Assembly: GCF_905175385.1 (NCBI RefSeq)
Contig: NZ_HG992750.1
Span: 806,001 to 870,000, forward strand
DNA length: 64,000 nt
DNA from: Vibrio sp. B1FLJ16
GTDB taxonomy: Bacteria; Pseudomonadota; Gammaproteobacteria; Enterobacterales; Vibrionaceae
Reading direction: 5' to 3'
A program made the position numbers and the translations under genes. The notes under the pieces were generated by a model, which was not told the DNA's origin, made no database searches, and saw nothing but the letters and a program-made list of their open reading frames with translations. This document shows positions 30,639-39,979 of this stretch, piece after piece (the stretch's first letter is position 1; the number at the start of each line of letters is the position of its first letter).

Positions 30639-30959
30639 ATGTATCGCGCCCACGTTTACTTTCCATTGCGACAGCAAGATAAAGCACAAGCGTTAAATGA
30701 AATCATTCGTCAAGAACGCCAGGATGTCCTTCGTGTATCTCCGTTAGTTGGCAGATTGCAGGGACCGCACAAGATGCCAATGTTTGAGATTCACCTTGAG
30801 TCACTCAGCGAAGAATTTATCGCCTGGTTAGATGTCATTCGCGGCGATTTTTCTGTACTTATTCGGCCAGTCAGTGAGCAAGAAGTGCTTGATTACACCG
30901 ACCATGCTATTTGGCTCGGAAGAGAGTTAGGTGTATTTGAAGAAAAGTTGGGGCACTAG
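30639..30959 (+). CDS. DOPA 4,5-dioxygenase family protein
   Basis: A 106-residue protein, the typical length of bacterial members of this family. N-terminal RAHVYFPL carries the first histidine, and SPLVGRLQGPHKMPMFEIHL carries further histidines; the acidic C-terminus completes the small extradiol fold. Plant and fungal relatives open the ring of DOPA, but the bacterial substrate is unknown to me. GGAGAAATT precedes the ATG. It appears monocistronic and has a stem-loop after it (31024-31052). Confidence 0.75.
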   Translation: MYRAHVYFPLRQQDKAQALNEIIRQERQDVLRVSPLVGRLQGPHKMPMFEIHLESLSEEFIAWLDVIRGDFSVLIRPVSEQEVLDYTDHAIWLGRELGVFEEKLGH

Positions 30960-31023
30960 GACTACCGAACAAATTGGTTTTTCGAGTACTGAAGACCGGT
31001 AATTATCACTATATCTTAACCGG

Positions 31024-31052
31024 AGCCCAGGTCGGTAAAGCTGACCTGGGTT
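31024..31052 (+). terminator. Possible intrinsic terminator
   Basis: AGCCCAGGTC (31024-31033) pairs with GACCTGGGTT (31043-31052). The following TTCTGCTC is a poor T tract, so confidence is limited. Confidence 0.5.
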
Positions 31053-31212
31053 CTGCTCTCCACTACGTTTCTTTAATCCCTTTCCAGAGCATTCCTAATA
31101 GCTTTGTGCTACACCTACTTAGAGCCTTAGGTGACTTTTCAATTAAATAATCACGCATCTGGCGTTGATTTAGGCATAGCAGTAGCGTCGACATAATGAG
31201 AGAGGGAAGGGT

Positions 31213-31839
31213 ATGCTTACAATACTCTTAGTCGTACTTGCACTGACTATTTTTTGGTTGCTGTATAGTAACAGTCCAGTATTTGAAGATCCTGTGCTCA
31301 GCGAAGAGCAGAGTTGGGTTGGACCCACAGAAAATCTAGAAGAGTGGCAAGGTTACCGCTCTCATGTATTTGAGCCATTTAGTTCCCAGACTACCTTCTA
31401 TGCGATTGCCTATTTCGCTAACTTTGTCGCCGCGGCTAATGCGATTTCATGGTCAACAGTATTTGAGGGAGACTATTCATTTCTCATTAGCCGGTTTGGC
31501 AGCTATTTCATTGTGACTTCTTATGATGTCATGTTGCTGTCTGGTTTCGTGGCTTTGGCATTTTTTGTGATCAATTGGCAACTAGCTATGCACTGCGCTG
31601 GTCTCTTGAGCCAATACTTGGTTCGTCTTTTGGTTATGAATCGAATTCGCTTTGCCGCGATAAGCTTAATCTTTTGTAGTTATTTTGCATATTTGCTGAC
31701 GATAAGTATTTTTTGGCTCTTTCACGACAGCTATTCCATCTGGCAAGGGTTGAAGCTTAGTCCGGTCTTCTTGTTTCTGGCTCTTGTGGTTGTCGTCGCC
31801 TTACCCTCAAAGAGAAAGGAGCCTCAAATAAAAGATTAA
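31213..31839 (+). CDS. Hypothetical membrane protein (208 aa)
   Basis: A protein with an N-terminal hydrophobic segment and about four more transmembrane segments (near 62-80, 100-125, 140-165 and 180-200), ending in a basic tail KRKEPQIKD. I do not recognise the family. A GAGGGAAGG ribosome-binding site precedes the ATG. It is followed after 70 bases by the Hsp70-like gene in the same direction and may be cotranscribed with it. Confidence 0.65.
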   Translation: MLTILLVVLALTIFWLLYSNSPVFEDPVLSEEQSWVGPTENLEEWQGYRSHVFEPFSSQTTFYAIAYFANFVAAANAISWSTVFEGDYSFLISRFGSYFIVTSYDVMLLSGFVALAFFVINWQLAMHCAGLLSQYLVRLLVMNRIRFAAISLIFCSYFAYLLTISIFWLFHDSYSIWQGLKLSPVFLFLALVVVVALPSKRKEPQIKD

Positions 31840-31909
31840 AGCTCTCCACAGTAGCAATTCATCCCTTGTTGAGTTAGCATTGCCGACCTTTTTCGTCAGT
31901 GGAGGATAT

Positions 31910-33262
31910 ATGTTTATCGGCTTTGACTATGGCACTGCAAACTGTTCAGTGGCAAAAATGGAATCAGGCGAGCCTGTTTTGCTCAAGCTTGAAGAGAGTA
32001 ACCCTTATATTCCCTCCACACTTGCAGCTCCGACTCGTGAGTCAGTGTCTGAACATCTGTTTCGTCATCGAGACATCAAACCGTTAGATCAGGTTGGCGA
32101 ACAAGTGCTTCGTCGCGCGATAAATCTGAATCGTGAAGAGAGCATCGATCTGGAGCCTGAAGACATCGATTTTGGTCAGGCAGCACTGAGCCGGTATTTA
32201 GAAGATCCTCGTGATATTTACTATGTAAAATCGCCTAAGTCATTCTTAGGTGCGTCTGGCTTGCGTGATGTCCAGTTAGCCTTCTTTGAAGATTTGGTCT
32301 GCGCCATGATGGATAACATCAAGTCACAAGCAGAAAATGACGCTCAGCAAACCATTACCGACGCGGTAATTGGACGCCCAATTAACTTTCACGGCCGTGG
32401 CGGAGAAAAAGCCAATATTCAGGCCGAAGGGATCTTACTAAAAGCGGCGAAACGTGCGGGTTTTAAAAACATCGAGTTTCAATTTGAGCCTGTAGCAGCA
32501 GGATTGGAATACGAAGCGACACTGACAGAAGATAAGACCATTTTGGTTGTCGATATCGGTGGTGGTACGACGGACTGTTCGTTGATTCAGATGGGACCGT
32601 CATGGGCTGGTAAAGCAGACAGAACCGATAGTTTACTTTCACACAGTGGTCAGCGTGTTGGCGGTAACGATTTAGATATTGCACTGGCATTCAAGCAGCT
32701 TATGTTTCCGTTTGGGATGGAAAGTAAAATGGAATCAGGCATTGTTATGCCTACCACTCAGTTCTGGAATCCAATTGCGATCAACAATGTTGAAGCTCAG
32801 AATGACTTTTACTCACGTGAAAATCTGGCAGCGTTAAAACTGTTACATAAACAGGCACAAGAACCTGCTAAGCTCGTTCGCTTACTAGAGGTTTATCATG
32901 AATCGTTGGGCTACAACATTGTGCGACGCGCTGAAGAGGCAAAAGTAGCGCTCTCCGAACAGGCTTCCTACCGCGCTGGTATTAATCTGTTGTCCGAGCT
33001 CATCGAAGTTGATGTGCAGCGGGATGATATGATTGAAGCCATTCAGTCACCGAAAGATAAAATGACGGCTTTGGTTACCGAAGCAGTCGAGCAGGCCGGT
33101 GTTAAACCGGATGCAATCTTTATGACAGGTGGTTCGGCTCGCTCGCCAATCTTACGTGATGCGGTGCAGACAGTACTTCCGAATATACCTGTGGTCAGTG
33201 GTAACTACTTCGGCTCAGTTACAGCTGGTTTAGCCCGCTGGGCAGAGGTCTGTTTTAAGTAG
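31910..33262 (+). CDS. yegD: Hsp70-family chaperone, YegD-like
   Basis: A 450-residue protein of the Hsp70 ATPase superfamily related to E. coli YegD. N-terminal FIGFDYGTANCSVA is the phosphate-1 motif, VVDIGGGTTDCSL the phosphate-2 motif, and FMTGGSARSPILRDAV the adenosine motif. No C-terminal substrate-binding domain is present, as in YegD. ATG 31910 with GGAGG five bases upstream is chosen rather than a start at 31880. A terminator follows at 33310-33337. Confidence 0.88.
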   Translation: MFIGFDYGTANCSVAKMESGEPVLLKLEESNPYIPSTLAAPTRESVSEHLFRHRDIKPLDQVGEQVLRRAINLNREESIDLEPEDIDFGQAALSRYLEDPRDIYYVKSPKSFLGASGLRDVQLAFFEDLVCAMMDNIKSQAENDAQQTITDAVIGRPINFHGRGGEKANIQAEGILLKAAKRAGFKNIEFQFEPVAAGLEYEATLTEDKTILVVDIGGGTTDCSLIQMGPSWAGKADRTDSLLSHSGQRVGGNDLDIALAFKQLMFPFGMESKMESGIVMPTTQFWNPIAINNVEAQNDFYSRENLAALKLLHKQAQEPAKLVRLLEVYHESLGYNIVRRAEEAKVALSEQASYRAGINLLSELIEVDVQRDDMIEAIQSPKDKMTALVTEAVEQAGVKPDAIFMTGGSARSPILRDAVQTVLPNIPVVSGNYFGSVTAGLARWAEVCFK

Positions 33263-33309
33263 CTTTACTTGGTGACGTTGTCACTATGAAATCTGTGTAA
33301 CTAAACTAA

Positions 33310-33337
33310 AAAAGCCCGACCAATAGGTCGGGCTTTT
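33310..33337. terminator. Bidirectional intrinsic terminator
   Basis: AAAAGCCCGACC (33310-33321), loop AATA, GGTCGGGCTTTT (33326-33337), between the convergent yegD-like and PCuAC genes. Confidence 0.9.
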
Positions 33338-33357
33338 CCGTTGGGTTCGAACTGTGC

Positions 33358-33831
33358 TTAATGGCTCATGTGCTTTTGCATATGTCCTTTGTTCTCTACC
33401 GCCATATCGACTTCTACTTTACCCGCGTTTTTAAACGTCAACGTCACAGGGAAGCGATCGCCTTGTTTTAAAGTCTTTGTCGGGTTGAAAATCATCAAAT
33501 GAAAGCTGCCTGGTTCAAGTGCCACACTGCCATTCGCCGGAACTGAAATCTCATTTACCTTCACCATCTTCATCACGCCATCTTTCATAATATGATTGTG
33601 AAGTTCGATGTGTCCCGAGATAGGGCTTTCTGCTGCAATTAATGCATCTTCTTTATCGCCGTGGTTATTCAGCTGAAGGAATCCACCAATAACCGGAGCA
33701 TTAGGTGGCGCTTCACGACTCCATGGGTGATCGATGTGGATTTTTCCCGCTTCATATTCGTGAGCAAGGCTGACTGGACTCGCAATGATGGCAATAAGAG
33801 TGATAGCAAGGTTCTTAAACTGTTTAAGCAT
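33358..33831 (-). CDS. Periplasmic copper chaperone PCu(A)C
   Basis: A 157-residue secreted protein: signal peptide MLKQFKNLAITLIAIIASPV with cleavage probably after SLA, then a cupredoxin-like domain. The copper ligands appear in HIELHNHIMKDGVMKM and FHLMIF, the spaced His/Met set typical of PCuAC, and the His/Met-rich tail HMQKHMSH adds possible ligands. It delivers Cu(I) for cytochrome c oxidase maturation in related systems. It follows a small membrane protein gene on the same strand, likely cotranscribed, which also suggests a metal-related role for that gene. Confidence 0.9.
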   Translation of the reverse strand: MLKQFKNLAITLIAIIASPVSLAHEYEAGKIHIDHPWSREAPPNAPVIGGFLQLNNHGDKEDALIAAESPISGHIELHNHIMKDGVMKMVKVNEISVPANGSVALEPGSFHLMIFNPTKTLKQGDRFPVTLTFKNAGKVEVDMAVENKGHMQKHMSH

Positions 33832-33908
33832 TTTGTATTTTTCCTTTTGATAGTAATGATTTCCCCTTGTCAGTACTGGATAGGGGGTATTGTTATTTTT
33901 ACTAAGCC

Positions 33909-34382
33909 TTAGGCCGGAAAAATGCTGGGTGGAGAATGCTTAGGCGCGAGATGTTTATATACCAGCCTTCTGCATTGAGTAAAGTGATATAGAATCTTCG
34001 CGTGTTTTATCCGGCGTAACCAATAGATAGTTGCCAGAAGTAGTCCAGTAGAGCACAGCAAGAAAAACTGCACTGCTTGAAGCAAAGGACATTCAAAATG
34101 GAAGTCATCATGCAGATGAAGACTATTAACAAATTCTGAAGATGTGTGTTTGTTCGCTGCAACAAGTGTGTTGATGTCGACCCATTTAAAACCGTCAGCA
34201 GTACACAGCAACACTCTTTCGCCTTGCGCTTCGCTAAGCCAGTTACTGTTGTGTATTTGTGTAGGATTCAAAACCGCAGTGGAGGCAAGGTACAGTTGAA
34301 ACAACACCGCGAAGATGACCACAAAAGCGGCTACGCGTTGTTTTCTGTACTGTAGATAAGTGATTTGCATACGGTCTGGCAT
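33909..34382 (-). CDS. Small membrane protein beside PCuAC (DUF2946-like)
   Basis: About 157 residues from ATG 34382 (MPDRMQITYLQ), preceded by GGAG; a longer frame begins at 34436. A transmembrane segment near the N-terminus (AAFVVIFAVLFQLYLAS), a periplasmic part with two cysteines and many histidines (NSLHLHDDFHFECP), and a second membrane segment VQFFLLCSTGLLLATIYWL are visible. It resembles DUF2946-type proteins often found next to copper genes, but I am not certain. The gene ends 77 bases before the PCuAC gene. Confidence 0.6.
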   Translation of the reverse strand: MPDRMQITYLQYRKQRVAAFVVIFAVLFQLYLASTAVLNPTQIHNSNWLSEAQGERVLLCTADGFKWVDINTLVAANKHTSSEFVNSLHLHDDFHFECPLLQAVQFFLLCSTGLLLATIYWLRRIKHAKILYHFTQCRRLVYKHLAPKHSPPSIFPA

Positions 34383-34703
34383 CTGGCTTGCTCCGGCACA
34401 GGATACTAACAAATAACCTTTTGAATGTAACTGCAAGATTTATAAAGAGTGATAGAAGTGTAATTTATTTGTGTTGGCTTCTTGCATGAATCAGTACCAT
34501 TTCGAAACTACTTGGAACTAGGTTTCCAACCCGCTGTGACGTAAAAAACGAACTTTAAAGTACACTTTATTTATAGCAAAGCATCCCAAGATGCAGGTTT
34601 AAGCGAGAATGGCTTGATTTACAGATGCGGCATCGATTCGATGAGCTGGTGGTTCTGAATCAAAAATCGCTTTATGGCGCAGTTGAAATTCAAGGAGCTC
34701 CAT
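34383..34703. other. Divergent intergenic region
   Basis: It separates the copper-linked gene and a regulator-like gene. A near-palindrome AAAGTACACTTT occurs at about 34557-34568. No other structure was seen; promoters for both sides must lie here. Confidence 0.3.
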
Positions 34704-35633
34704 ATGCTTTCGTATTTGGTAAGCAGAAGTATTGAAATAGAAAAATCTCAAAGAGAGATCGTAGACTACCTTAAGAATTTTAAGAACTGGCCAGAGTGGT
34801 CACCTTGGGTAATTCTTGAGCCTGATTGTGAACTCAATTATCACGGGGAACAAGGACATGTAGGCGGTGCGTATGAGTGGGATGGCAAGCTGATTGGCTC
34901 TGGTTCTGTGGTGTTAGAGAGTACTCAAGAACACCGTTTGGATATGGAGCTGCATTTTTTCCGTCCGATGAAAAGTCACGGAAAAGTAATGTTTATAGTG
35001 ACGCCCTATGAGGGCGGTTGCTTGGTCGAATGGAAAATGAGCTCGGCTGTTCCTTGGTATCTGTTTTTTGCGAAAAACTTATTTAAGTCAATGATCGGAA
35101 TGGACTTTGATCGTGGTTTAAGAATGCTCAAAAGCAAATTAGAAACGGGACAAGTATTGTCTAAGCTTGTTGAGATCGGCCATCGAAAACAACCAACAAT
35201 CCGTTATATGGGGATTCACGGTTCTGGAACAATCCCGGAACTGGGGACCATAATGAGTGGTCATCTAAGTCAGTTAAACAACTGGGCTACAAAAGAAAGT
35301 TTGTCAGTGAACGGCGCACAGTTTTGTTATTACCTCTCTATGGATATGAAAAACGGTAAGTTTGAATTTATCACTTGCCTGCCTGTAGATAGTGACGTTG
35401 CTGTTCCCCAGGGATTTGTTTCAGGAACCATAGATGAATGCGATACCTTTGTTGTCGAACATAGGGGAGAGTATCAGTTTTTGGGTAACGCTTGGGCAAT
35501 GGCAATGAACCTAACCCGTCACGGTCGAGTTAAAGTGAAGAGTAAACCATTGGGAATCGAGCGCTACTTGAACAATTCTGACGATACAGAGCAAGCGGAT
35601 TTACGCACAGAAGTGATTCTTTTTAAAAAGTGA
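34704..35633 (+). CDS. SRPBCC domain fused to GyrI-like effector-binding domain
   Basis: A 309-residue protein. Residues about 1-145 form a polyketide-cyclase/SRPBCC fold (FKNWPEWSPWVILEP is typical), and about 155-309 a GyrI-like small-molecule binding domain (YMGIHGSGTIPELGTI, then FVVEHRGEYQFLG). There is no DNA-binding domain, so it is a stand-alone sensor or carrier rather than a regulator. ATG 34704 has AAGGAG six bases upstream, better than the frame start at 34674. Function is unknown; binding of a hydrophobic ligand is the safest inference. Confidence 0.75.
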   Translation: MLSYLVSRSIEIEKSQREIVDYLKNFKNWPEWSPWVILEPDCELNYHGEQGHVGGAYEWDGKLIGSGSVVLESTQEHRLDMELHFFRPMKSHGKVMFIVTPYEGGCLVEWKMSSAVPWYLFFAKNLFKSMIGMDFDRGLRMLKSKLETGQVLSKLVEIGHRKQPTIRYMGIHGSGTIPELGTIMSGHLSQLNNWATKESLSVNGAQFCYYLSMDMKNGKFEFITCLPVDSDVAVPQGFVSGTIDECDTFVVEHRGEYQFLGNAWAMAMNLTRHGRVKVKSKPLGIERYLNNSDDTEQADLRTEVILFKK

Positions 35634-35810
35634 GTGGCTGAGGAATAAGAATTTAGTGATGCATATCACTCTTTGGGTGTGTTTATTGAAAAGTACAAAC
35701 GACTGTAATAAATATTTAATGTTTATCTGAGTTGCTAAAAATTCCTGTATTAGACATAGTGTTATTAAGTCGTTAACAAACGGCTTTCATACTGTAACCA
35801 GGAGATGTCT

Positions 35811-35909
35811 ATGCACAATGAAATGATTCAACCTTCGCACTTCGGTATTATTGGCCGTACTTGTATCGCCTCAGTAATCATGATGGCGGCTGTTTTCACT
35901 CTGATCTGA
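35811..35909 (+). CDS. Possible small membrane protein (32 aa)
   Basis: An open frame of 32 codons with AGGAG six bases upstream of its ATG. The product has a polar N-terminus (MHNEMIQPSHFG) and a hydrophobic C-terminal half ending SVIMMAAVFTLI, consistent with a single-pass membrane peptide. It lies alone, about 180 bases after the SRPBCC gene, and is followed by an imperfect stem-loop at 35957-35996. It could equally be a chance frame. Confidence 0.45.
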   Translation: MHNEMIQPSHFGIIGRTCIASVIMMAAVFTLI

Positions 35910-36443
35910 TTGAGATGTAGAACGTTTAGGTTCTACTTTGAAAACAGAGCAAAATTCAGGGAATTACCTTGAACCTTAATAAGGTATTCCCCTGAAACCC
36001 CTACCAAATATTATCTTCTCTACTTAAAACTCGTTGTACCCACCACCGTAACACGCGCTTAGAGCTCCGAATCAACAGTCTAGGTGTAAGCCACTTATAC
36101 GAAGAGACTCGGGTAATAGCGAAATTGTGTTTTTACTATCCCTTTCTGCACGAAAACGAATCTCGTTTGCACTTAATTAGTGCGACAAAAAGAGCTGTAA
36201 AAGTAACAAAAATTATAACTTGTTGTTATTTCGATAAAATAAATGTTGGCATCCTGATTGCAATCTAGAAAGAGTTCATCGTTAACTCGATGCACCGCTC
36301 TCCTAAGCAGGCGGAGATGCGGGTTAGGGTATTACTTTTGTTATAAATGTACTAACAGCGTTTTAAGGCAGTGCAGCCTCTCTCGGTTCGGGAGAGGTTT
36401 TTTTTTTGCTTGTTAGTTCGAACGATAAAAATCAGCAGGAGGC
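35910..36443 (+). promoter_or_regulatory. nasA control region: NtrC-like site and sigma-54 promoter
   Basis: No gene is present. An NtrC-like dyad TGCACTTAATTAGTGCG lies at 36168-36184. Seventy-two bases after its centre is a sigma-54 promoter, TTGGCATCCTGATTGCA (36246-36262), with GG (36248-36249) and GC (36260-36261) exactly ten bases apart. Transcription should start near 36273. The leader then runs to the hairpins and terminator listed separately. Confidence 0.7.
36338..36407 (+). promoter_or_regulatory. ANTAR-type antitermination leader of nasA
   Basis: Hairpin P1: TTGTTA (36338-36343) with TAACAG (36353-36358), loop TAAATGTAC. After seven bases, hairpin P2: AGGC (36366-36369), hexaloop AGTGCA, GCCT (36376-36379); the loop has A at position 1 and G at position 4, as in ANTAR targets. 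P2 shares bases with the terminator stem CCTCTC (36377-36382) / GAGAGG (36392-36397), which is followed by ten T. Only one of the two structures can form. P1 is imperfect: its loop lacks G at position 4. Confidence 0.75.
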
Positions 36444-39062
36444 ATGATGTCGCGAGGATGCAAAAAAACCACTTGTCCATATTGTGGAGTTGGATGTGGG
36501 GTAGAAGTTAATTCCAAAGAGATCGTTGGTGATAAATGTCATCCCGCAAATGCTGGGTCTTTGTGTGTAAAGGGAGTGGCATTAGCAGAGAGCCTTCAAA
36601 TGCCGTCAAGATTGCTTTACCCCAAACATCTTGGAAAAGAAGTTAACTGGCAGCAAGCGATCGATTTAATTGCTGGCAAGATCCATCAGGCAAAAACTGC
36701 CTTTGGGCCGGACTCCATAGCGATGTATGTATCAGGACAACTATTGACTGAGGATTACTACTTGGCGAATAAGCTGATGAAGGGGTATATCGGTAGTGCG
36801 AATATTGATACCAACTCTCGTTTGTGCATGTCGTCCGCAGTGGCTGCTCATATCCGTGCGTTTGGTGAAGATGTGGTACCAGTTAACTATGACGATATTG
36901 ATGATACGGATCTGCTAATTATCTGTGGGGCGAACACGGCCTGGACGCATCCAGTGTTGTTTCGCCGAATTCAGCAAGCACGAGAAAACAACCCTAACTT
37001 AAAGCTTGTGGTTATCGACCCTAGAGAGACAGTGACGGCTCAGCAAGCAGATTTGCACCTGGCAATTAAGAACGATGGTGATGTTTCTCTGTTTAACGGA
37101 TTACTTAAGTTCTTAATAGATCAACAGTGTTTAGATTCGAATTACATTCAATCACACACTGAAGGATTTGATGAACTCGCCAACGAAGTAAGTAGTAAGC
37201 GTTACGATGTCACAGAATTAGCATCTACATTGGATGTCGATCCAGAAACATTACGTACTTTTTACCATTGGTTCGTACAAAGTCCTACGGCTATTACCTT
37301 GTTTTGCCAAGGTGTTAATCAGGCCGAGAATGGAGTCGATAAAGGTAATGCTATCATCAACGCACATCTCGCCTCCGGAAAAATCGGCAAAGCAGGTTGC
37401 GGGCCTTTTTCCATTACTGGTCAGCCGAATGCGATGGGCGGAAGAGAAGTTGGAGGATTAGCGAACCAGCTCGCGATTCACCGCGGTTTTGATCAAGAGT
37501 CCATTCAGCAAGTACAAGCGTTTTGGAACTCTCCGGAAATTGCGTCTCAGCCCGGTTTAAAAGCCGTTGAACTATTTCAGGCTGTCGAGAGGGGCGACAT
37601 TAAAGTACTTTGGATAATGGCAACCAATCCAGTGGTTTCTTTACCAGAGAATCATTTGATAAAACGAGCGTTAGAAATTTGTCCATTTGTAATTGTGTCT
37701 GATATAACTTCGGACTCGGACGTTGCTCAGTACGCAGACTTGTTACTGCCAGCCGCTGGCTGGGGGGAGAAGCAAGGTATGGTGACCAACTCTGAGCGAA
37801 GAATGTCGCGTCAGCGCCAGTTTCAGCCACCTCCAGGGGAAGCAAAATCAGACTGGTGGGCGATCAACCAGGTTGGTAACGCGCTATGTGAGTTACAGGA
37901 AGGGCAGAGCGGATTTACGTTTCGTAATGAGCACGAAGTGTTCTGCGAATATGCTGCAATGACAAGCATAAACGGTGATTCAATGCTGAAGCTCGACTTA
38001 TCGGAGTATGCATCGATGAGTGAGCAAGAATATGACGAGTGGATACCGGTACAGTGGGGTGGGGAGCGTCCATTCTCAGACGGTGTCTTTTCCCATCCGG
38101 ATGGTAAAGCGCGTTTTGTTGTTACCACAGAATCTCGAGCCAGATTGGAACGTACAAAAGGTTGGTGGCTGAATACAGGGCGACAACGTGATCAGTGGCA
38201 TACCATGACACGCACCGGGCATATAGCTCATCTCGCTGCTTCTGAAGTTGAACCCACCGTTTATATGAACTCACTTTCTGCGACTCAGAACCGGATCAAA
38301 GCCGGTCAGCTAATCAAACTTATTCAACCAAGTAACCAAAATGCGATTTACGCTAAAGCCGCGATTGATGACGGACTCGGCTATCAGGAGCTGTTTATGT
38401 CGATGCACTGGGCAGGCCGTTATGGCGGTGAAAGTTCAGTTAACGCGATTGTAAACAGTGTGACAGACCCGATATCCGGACAGCCGGCATTCAAGTCTGC
38501 CGTTGTTGATGTTCAAGAGGCAAATGTCAAAGCTTATGGGCTGTTCATCGGCACGCAGTTTGACTCAGAGACGTTTCTTTATAGTGCCTTTCAAGCGGAA
38601 AATAATCTGGGTATCTGGCGTTTTGCTTACGATAAATGGCCGCATAAGCAGAATTTTTGTCGCAAAGACAAAAGCAGGAGAATCATTATGGACATCTCTC
38701 AAGGCTGGTTAGCGGTTGATTATGACTTGTTGGGAGACGTTCAAATTATTCGTTCTCTATTAATGGTCTCTAACGAACCGATTCAAACCGACTATAGCAA
38801 CCTTACCTCTTTGGTTGGTAAACCAATGGAGCTTTCAAAGTTGCTAACGATTACTCAGGGGCAAACAAGCGCAAAACTGGTTTGTAGTTGTTTTCGAGTC
38901 ACTGACAGACAAATTCAGCAAGCGATGGACAAGCATGATTGTACTTCACTAACGCAACTACAAAACAAATTGAAATGTGGCACGAACTGCGGGTCTTGCG
39001 TGTCGCAAATCAAACAGATGGTGAGCTCACACAAACAGTCACTGGAATTGAACACTAAGTAG
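36444..39062 (+). CDS. nasA: Assimilatory nitrate reductase, catalytic subunit
   Basis: An 872-residue molybdenum enzyme reducing nitrate to nitrite in the cytoplasm. N-terminal CPYCGVGCGV and a further cysteine (GSLCVKG) bind a 4Fe-4S cluster; the molybdopterin-binding domains follow (NIDTNSRLCMSSAVA, GQPNAMGGREVGG). The C-terminal part has a BFD-like 2Fe-2S domain (LVCSCFRVTD and CGTNCGSC), common in NasA. AGGAGG precedes the ATG pair at 36444. It is the first gene of nasA-cobA-ybiB and is controlled by the leader described. No electron-donor subunit lies in the window. Confidence 0.95.
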   Translation: MMSRGCKKTTCPYCGVGCGVEVNSKEIVGDKCHPANAGSLCVKGVALAESLQMPSRLLYPKHLGKEVNWQQAIDLIAGKIHQAKTAFGPDSIAMYVSGQLLTEDYYLANKLMKGYIGSANIDTNSRLCMSSAVAAHIRAFGEDVVPVNYDDIDDTDLLIICGANTAWTHPVLFRRIQQARENNPNLKLVVIDPRETVTAQQADLHLAIKNDGDVSLFNGLLKFLIDQQCLDSNYIQSHTEGFDELANEVSSKRYDVTELASTLDVDPETLRTFYHWFVQSPTAITLFCQGVNQAENGVDKGNAIINAHLASGKIGKAGCGPFSITGQPNAMGGREVGGLANQLAIHRGFDQESIQQVQAFWNSPEIASQPGLKAVELFQAVERGDIKVLWIMATNPVVSLPENHLIKRALEICPFVIVSDITSDSDVAQYADLLLPAAGWGEKQGMVTNSERRMSRQRQFQPPPGEAKSDWWAINQVGNALCELQEGQSGFTFRNEHEVFCEYAAMTSINGDSMLKLDLSEYASMSEQEYDEWIPVQWGGERPFSDGVFSHPDGKARFVVTTESRARLERTKGWWLNTGRQRDQWHTMTRTGHIAHLAASEVEPTVYMNSLSATQNRIKAGQLIKLIQPSNQNAIYAKAAIDDGLGYQELFMSMHWAGRYGGESSVNAIVNSVTDPISGQPAFKSAVVDVQEANVKAYGLFIGTQFDSETFLYSAFQAENNLGIWRFAYDKWPHKQNFCRKDKSRRIIMDISQGWLAVDYDLLGDVQIIRSLLMVSNEPIQTDYSNLTSLVGKPMELSKLLTITQGQTSAKLVCSCFRVTDRQIQQAMDKHDCTSLTQLQNKLKCGTNCGSCVSQIKQMVSSHKQSLELNTK

Positions 39063-39091
39063 TTATTTAAATATATAAAGAGGGTAAGCAT

Positions 39092-39979
39092 ATGGAAGCG
39101 CCTTATCAACACTGGTTCAAAAGTGGACAGAAATCAGACTCTGCTGGATTTTCCGATCATCAAATGACGACAATGAAAGCTTTGATGGCTGAGAAGCAGG
39201 AGAAAAACAGCGGAGAACGTACTGGATTTGTGTCTATCGTCGGTGCCGGGCCGCACGATCCGGATCTGCTGACTGTTAAGGCGGTAAAAGCCATTATGTC
39301 TGCAGAGGTGCTTCTTTACGACCGACTGGTGAACAAAGACATTCTGCAATTGGCTTCACCGCATGCGGACTGGATATACGTTGGTAAACGTTGCGGCCAG
39401 CCGAGTATCGATCAAACTGAAATTTGCAGCTTAATAGTAGAACTCGCCAAGCAAGGGAAAAGAGTAGTACGATTGAAAGGTGGTGATCCGTTTGTCTTTG
39501 GTCGAGGCGGTGAAGAAGCCTTAGAGCTAGTTAAGCATTCTGTTCCCTATGAAGTGGTCCCCGGTATCACAGCCGCTATTGGTTGCTCAGCAAACAGCTT
39601 GATCCCTCTTACTCACAGAGGTGTTTCTCGCAGCGTAACCTTTGTCACCGGGCAAGTTGTGACTGGCGCATTTGATGCGTGGAGTCAGCTAATGCGAAGT
39701 GGTCAAACGTTGGTGTTCTATATGGGGTTAGAGAAATCGTCTGAGATTCAGTCAGGATTAATAAGTTCCGGATTACAAGAAGATTTCCCTGTTGCAGTTA
39801 TTACACATGGTTGTAGTCCACAGCAAAAAGTTCACGTAACACAACTGAATCAGCTCAAAGAACTGGCAACTAGACTAAAAGGTGTCAGCCCGGCATTGAT
39901 TGTGATGGGAGAAGTGGTAAAACTACGGGAAGCGTTGTTAGACACTGTAGAGTCAGTTGCAGAATACGAGGGAATATGA
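39092..39979 (+). CDS. cobA: Uroporphyrinogen-III C-methyltransferase
   Basis: A 295-residue SAM-dependent methyltransferase making precorrin-2 for siroheme, the cofactor of the nitrite reductase NirB encoded downstream. The core from about residue 45 shows SIVGAGPHDPDLLTVKAVK, RLKGGDPFVFGRGGEEA and VVPGITAAIGCSA. The first 45 residues are an extra N-terminal extension with GAGGG ribosome-binding support at the start; a shorter start at 39173 or 39185 is possible. The stop overlaps ybiB by four bases. It lacks the CysG dehydrogenase/chelatase domains. Confidence 0.92.
   Translation: MEAPYQHWFKSGQKSDSAGFSDHQMTTMKALMAEKQEKNSGERTGFVSIVGAGPHDPDLLTVKAVKAIMSAEVLLYDRLVNKDILQLASPHADWIYVGKRCGQPSIDQTEICSLIVELAKQGKRVVRLKGGDPFVFGRGGEEALELVKHSVPYEVVPGITAAIGCSANSLIPLTHRGVSRSVTFVTGQVVTGAFDAWSQLMRSGQTLVFYMGLEKSSEIQSGLISSGLQEDFPVAVITHGCSPQQKVHVTQLNQLKELATRLKGVSPALIVMGEVVKLREALLDTVESVAEYEGI

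Noticed and set aside
36275..36330. CATCG-TTAACT-CGATG hairpin as ANTAR P1 of the nasA leader
   Set aside because: The loop has neither A1 nor G4 and is too far from P2; the hairpin at 36338-36358 has the same seven-base spacing as in the nrtA leader.
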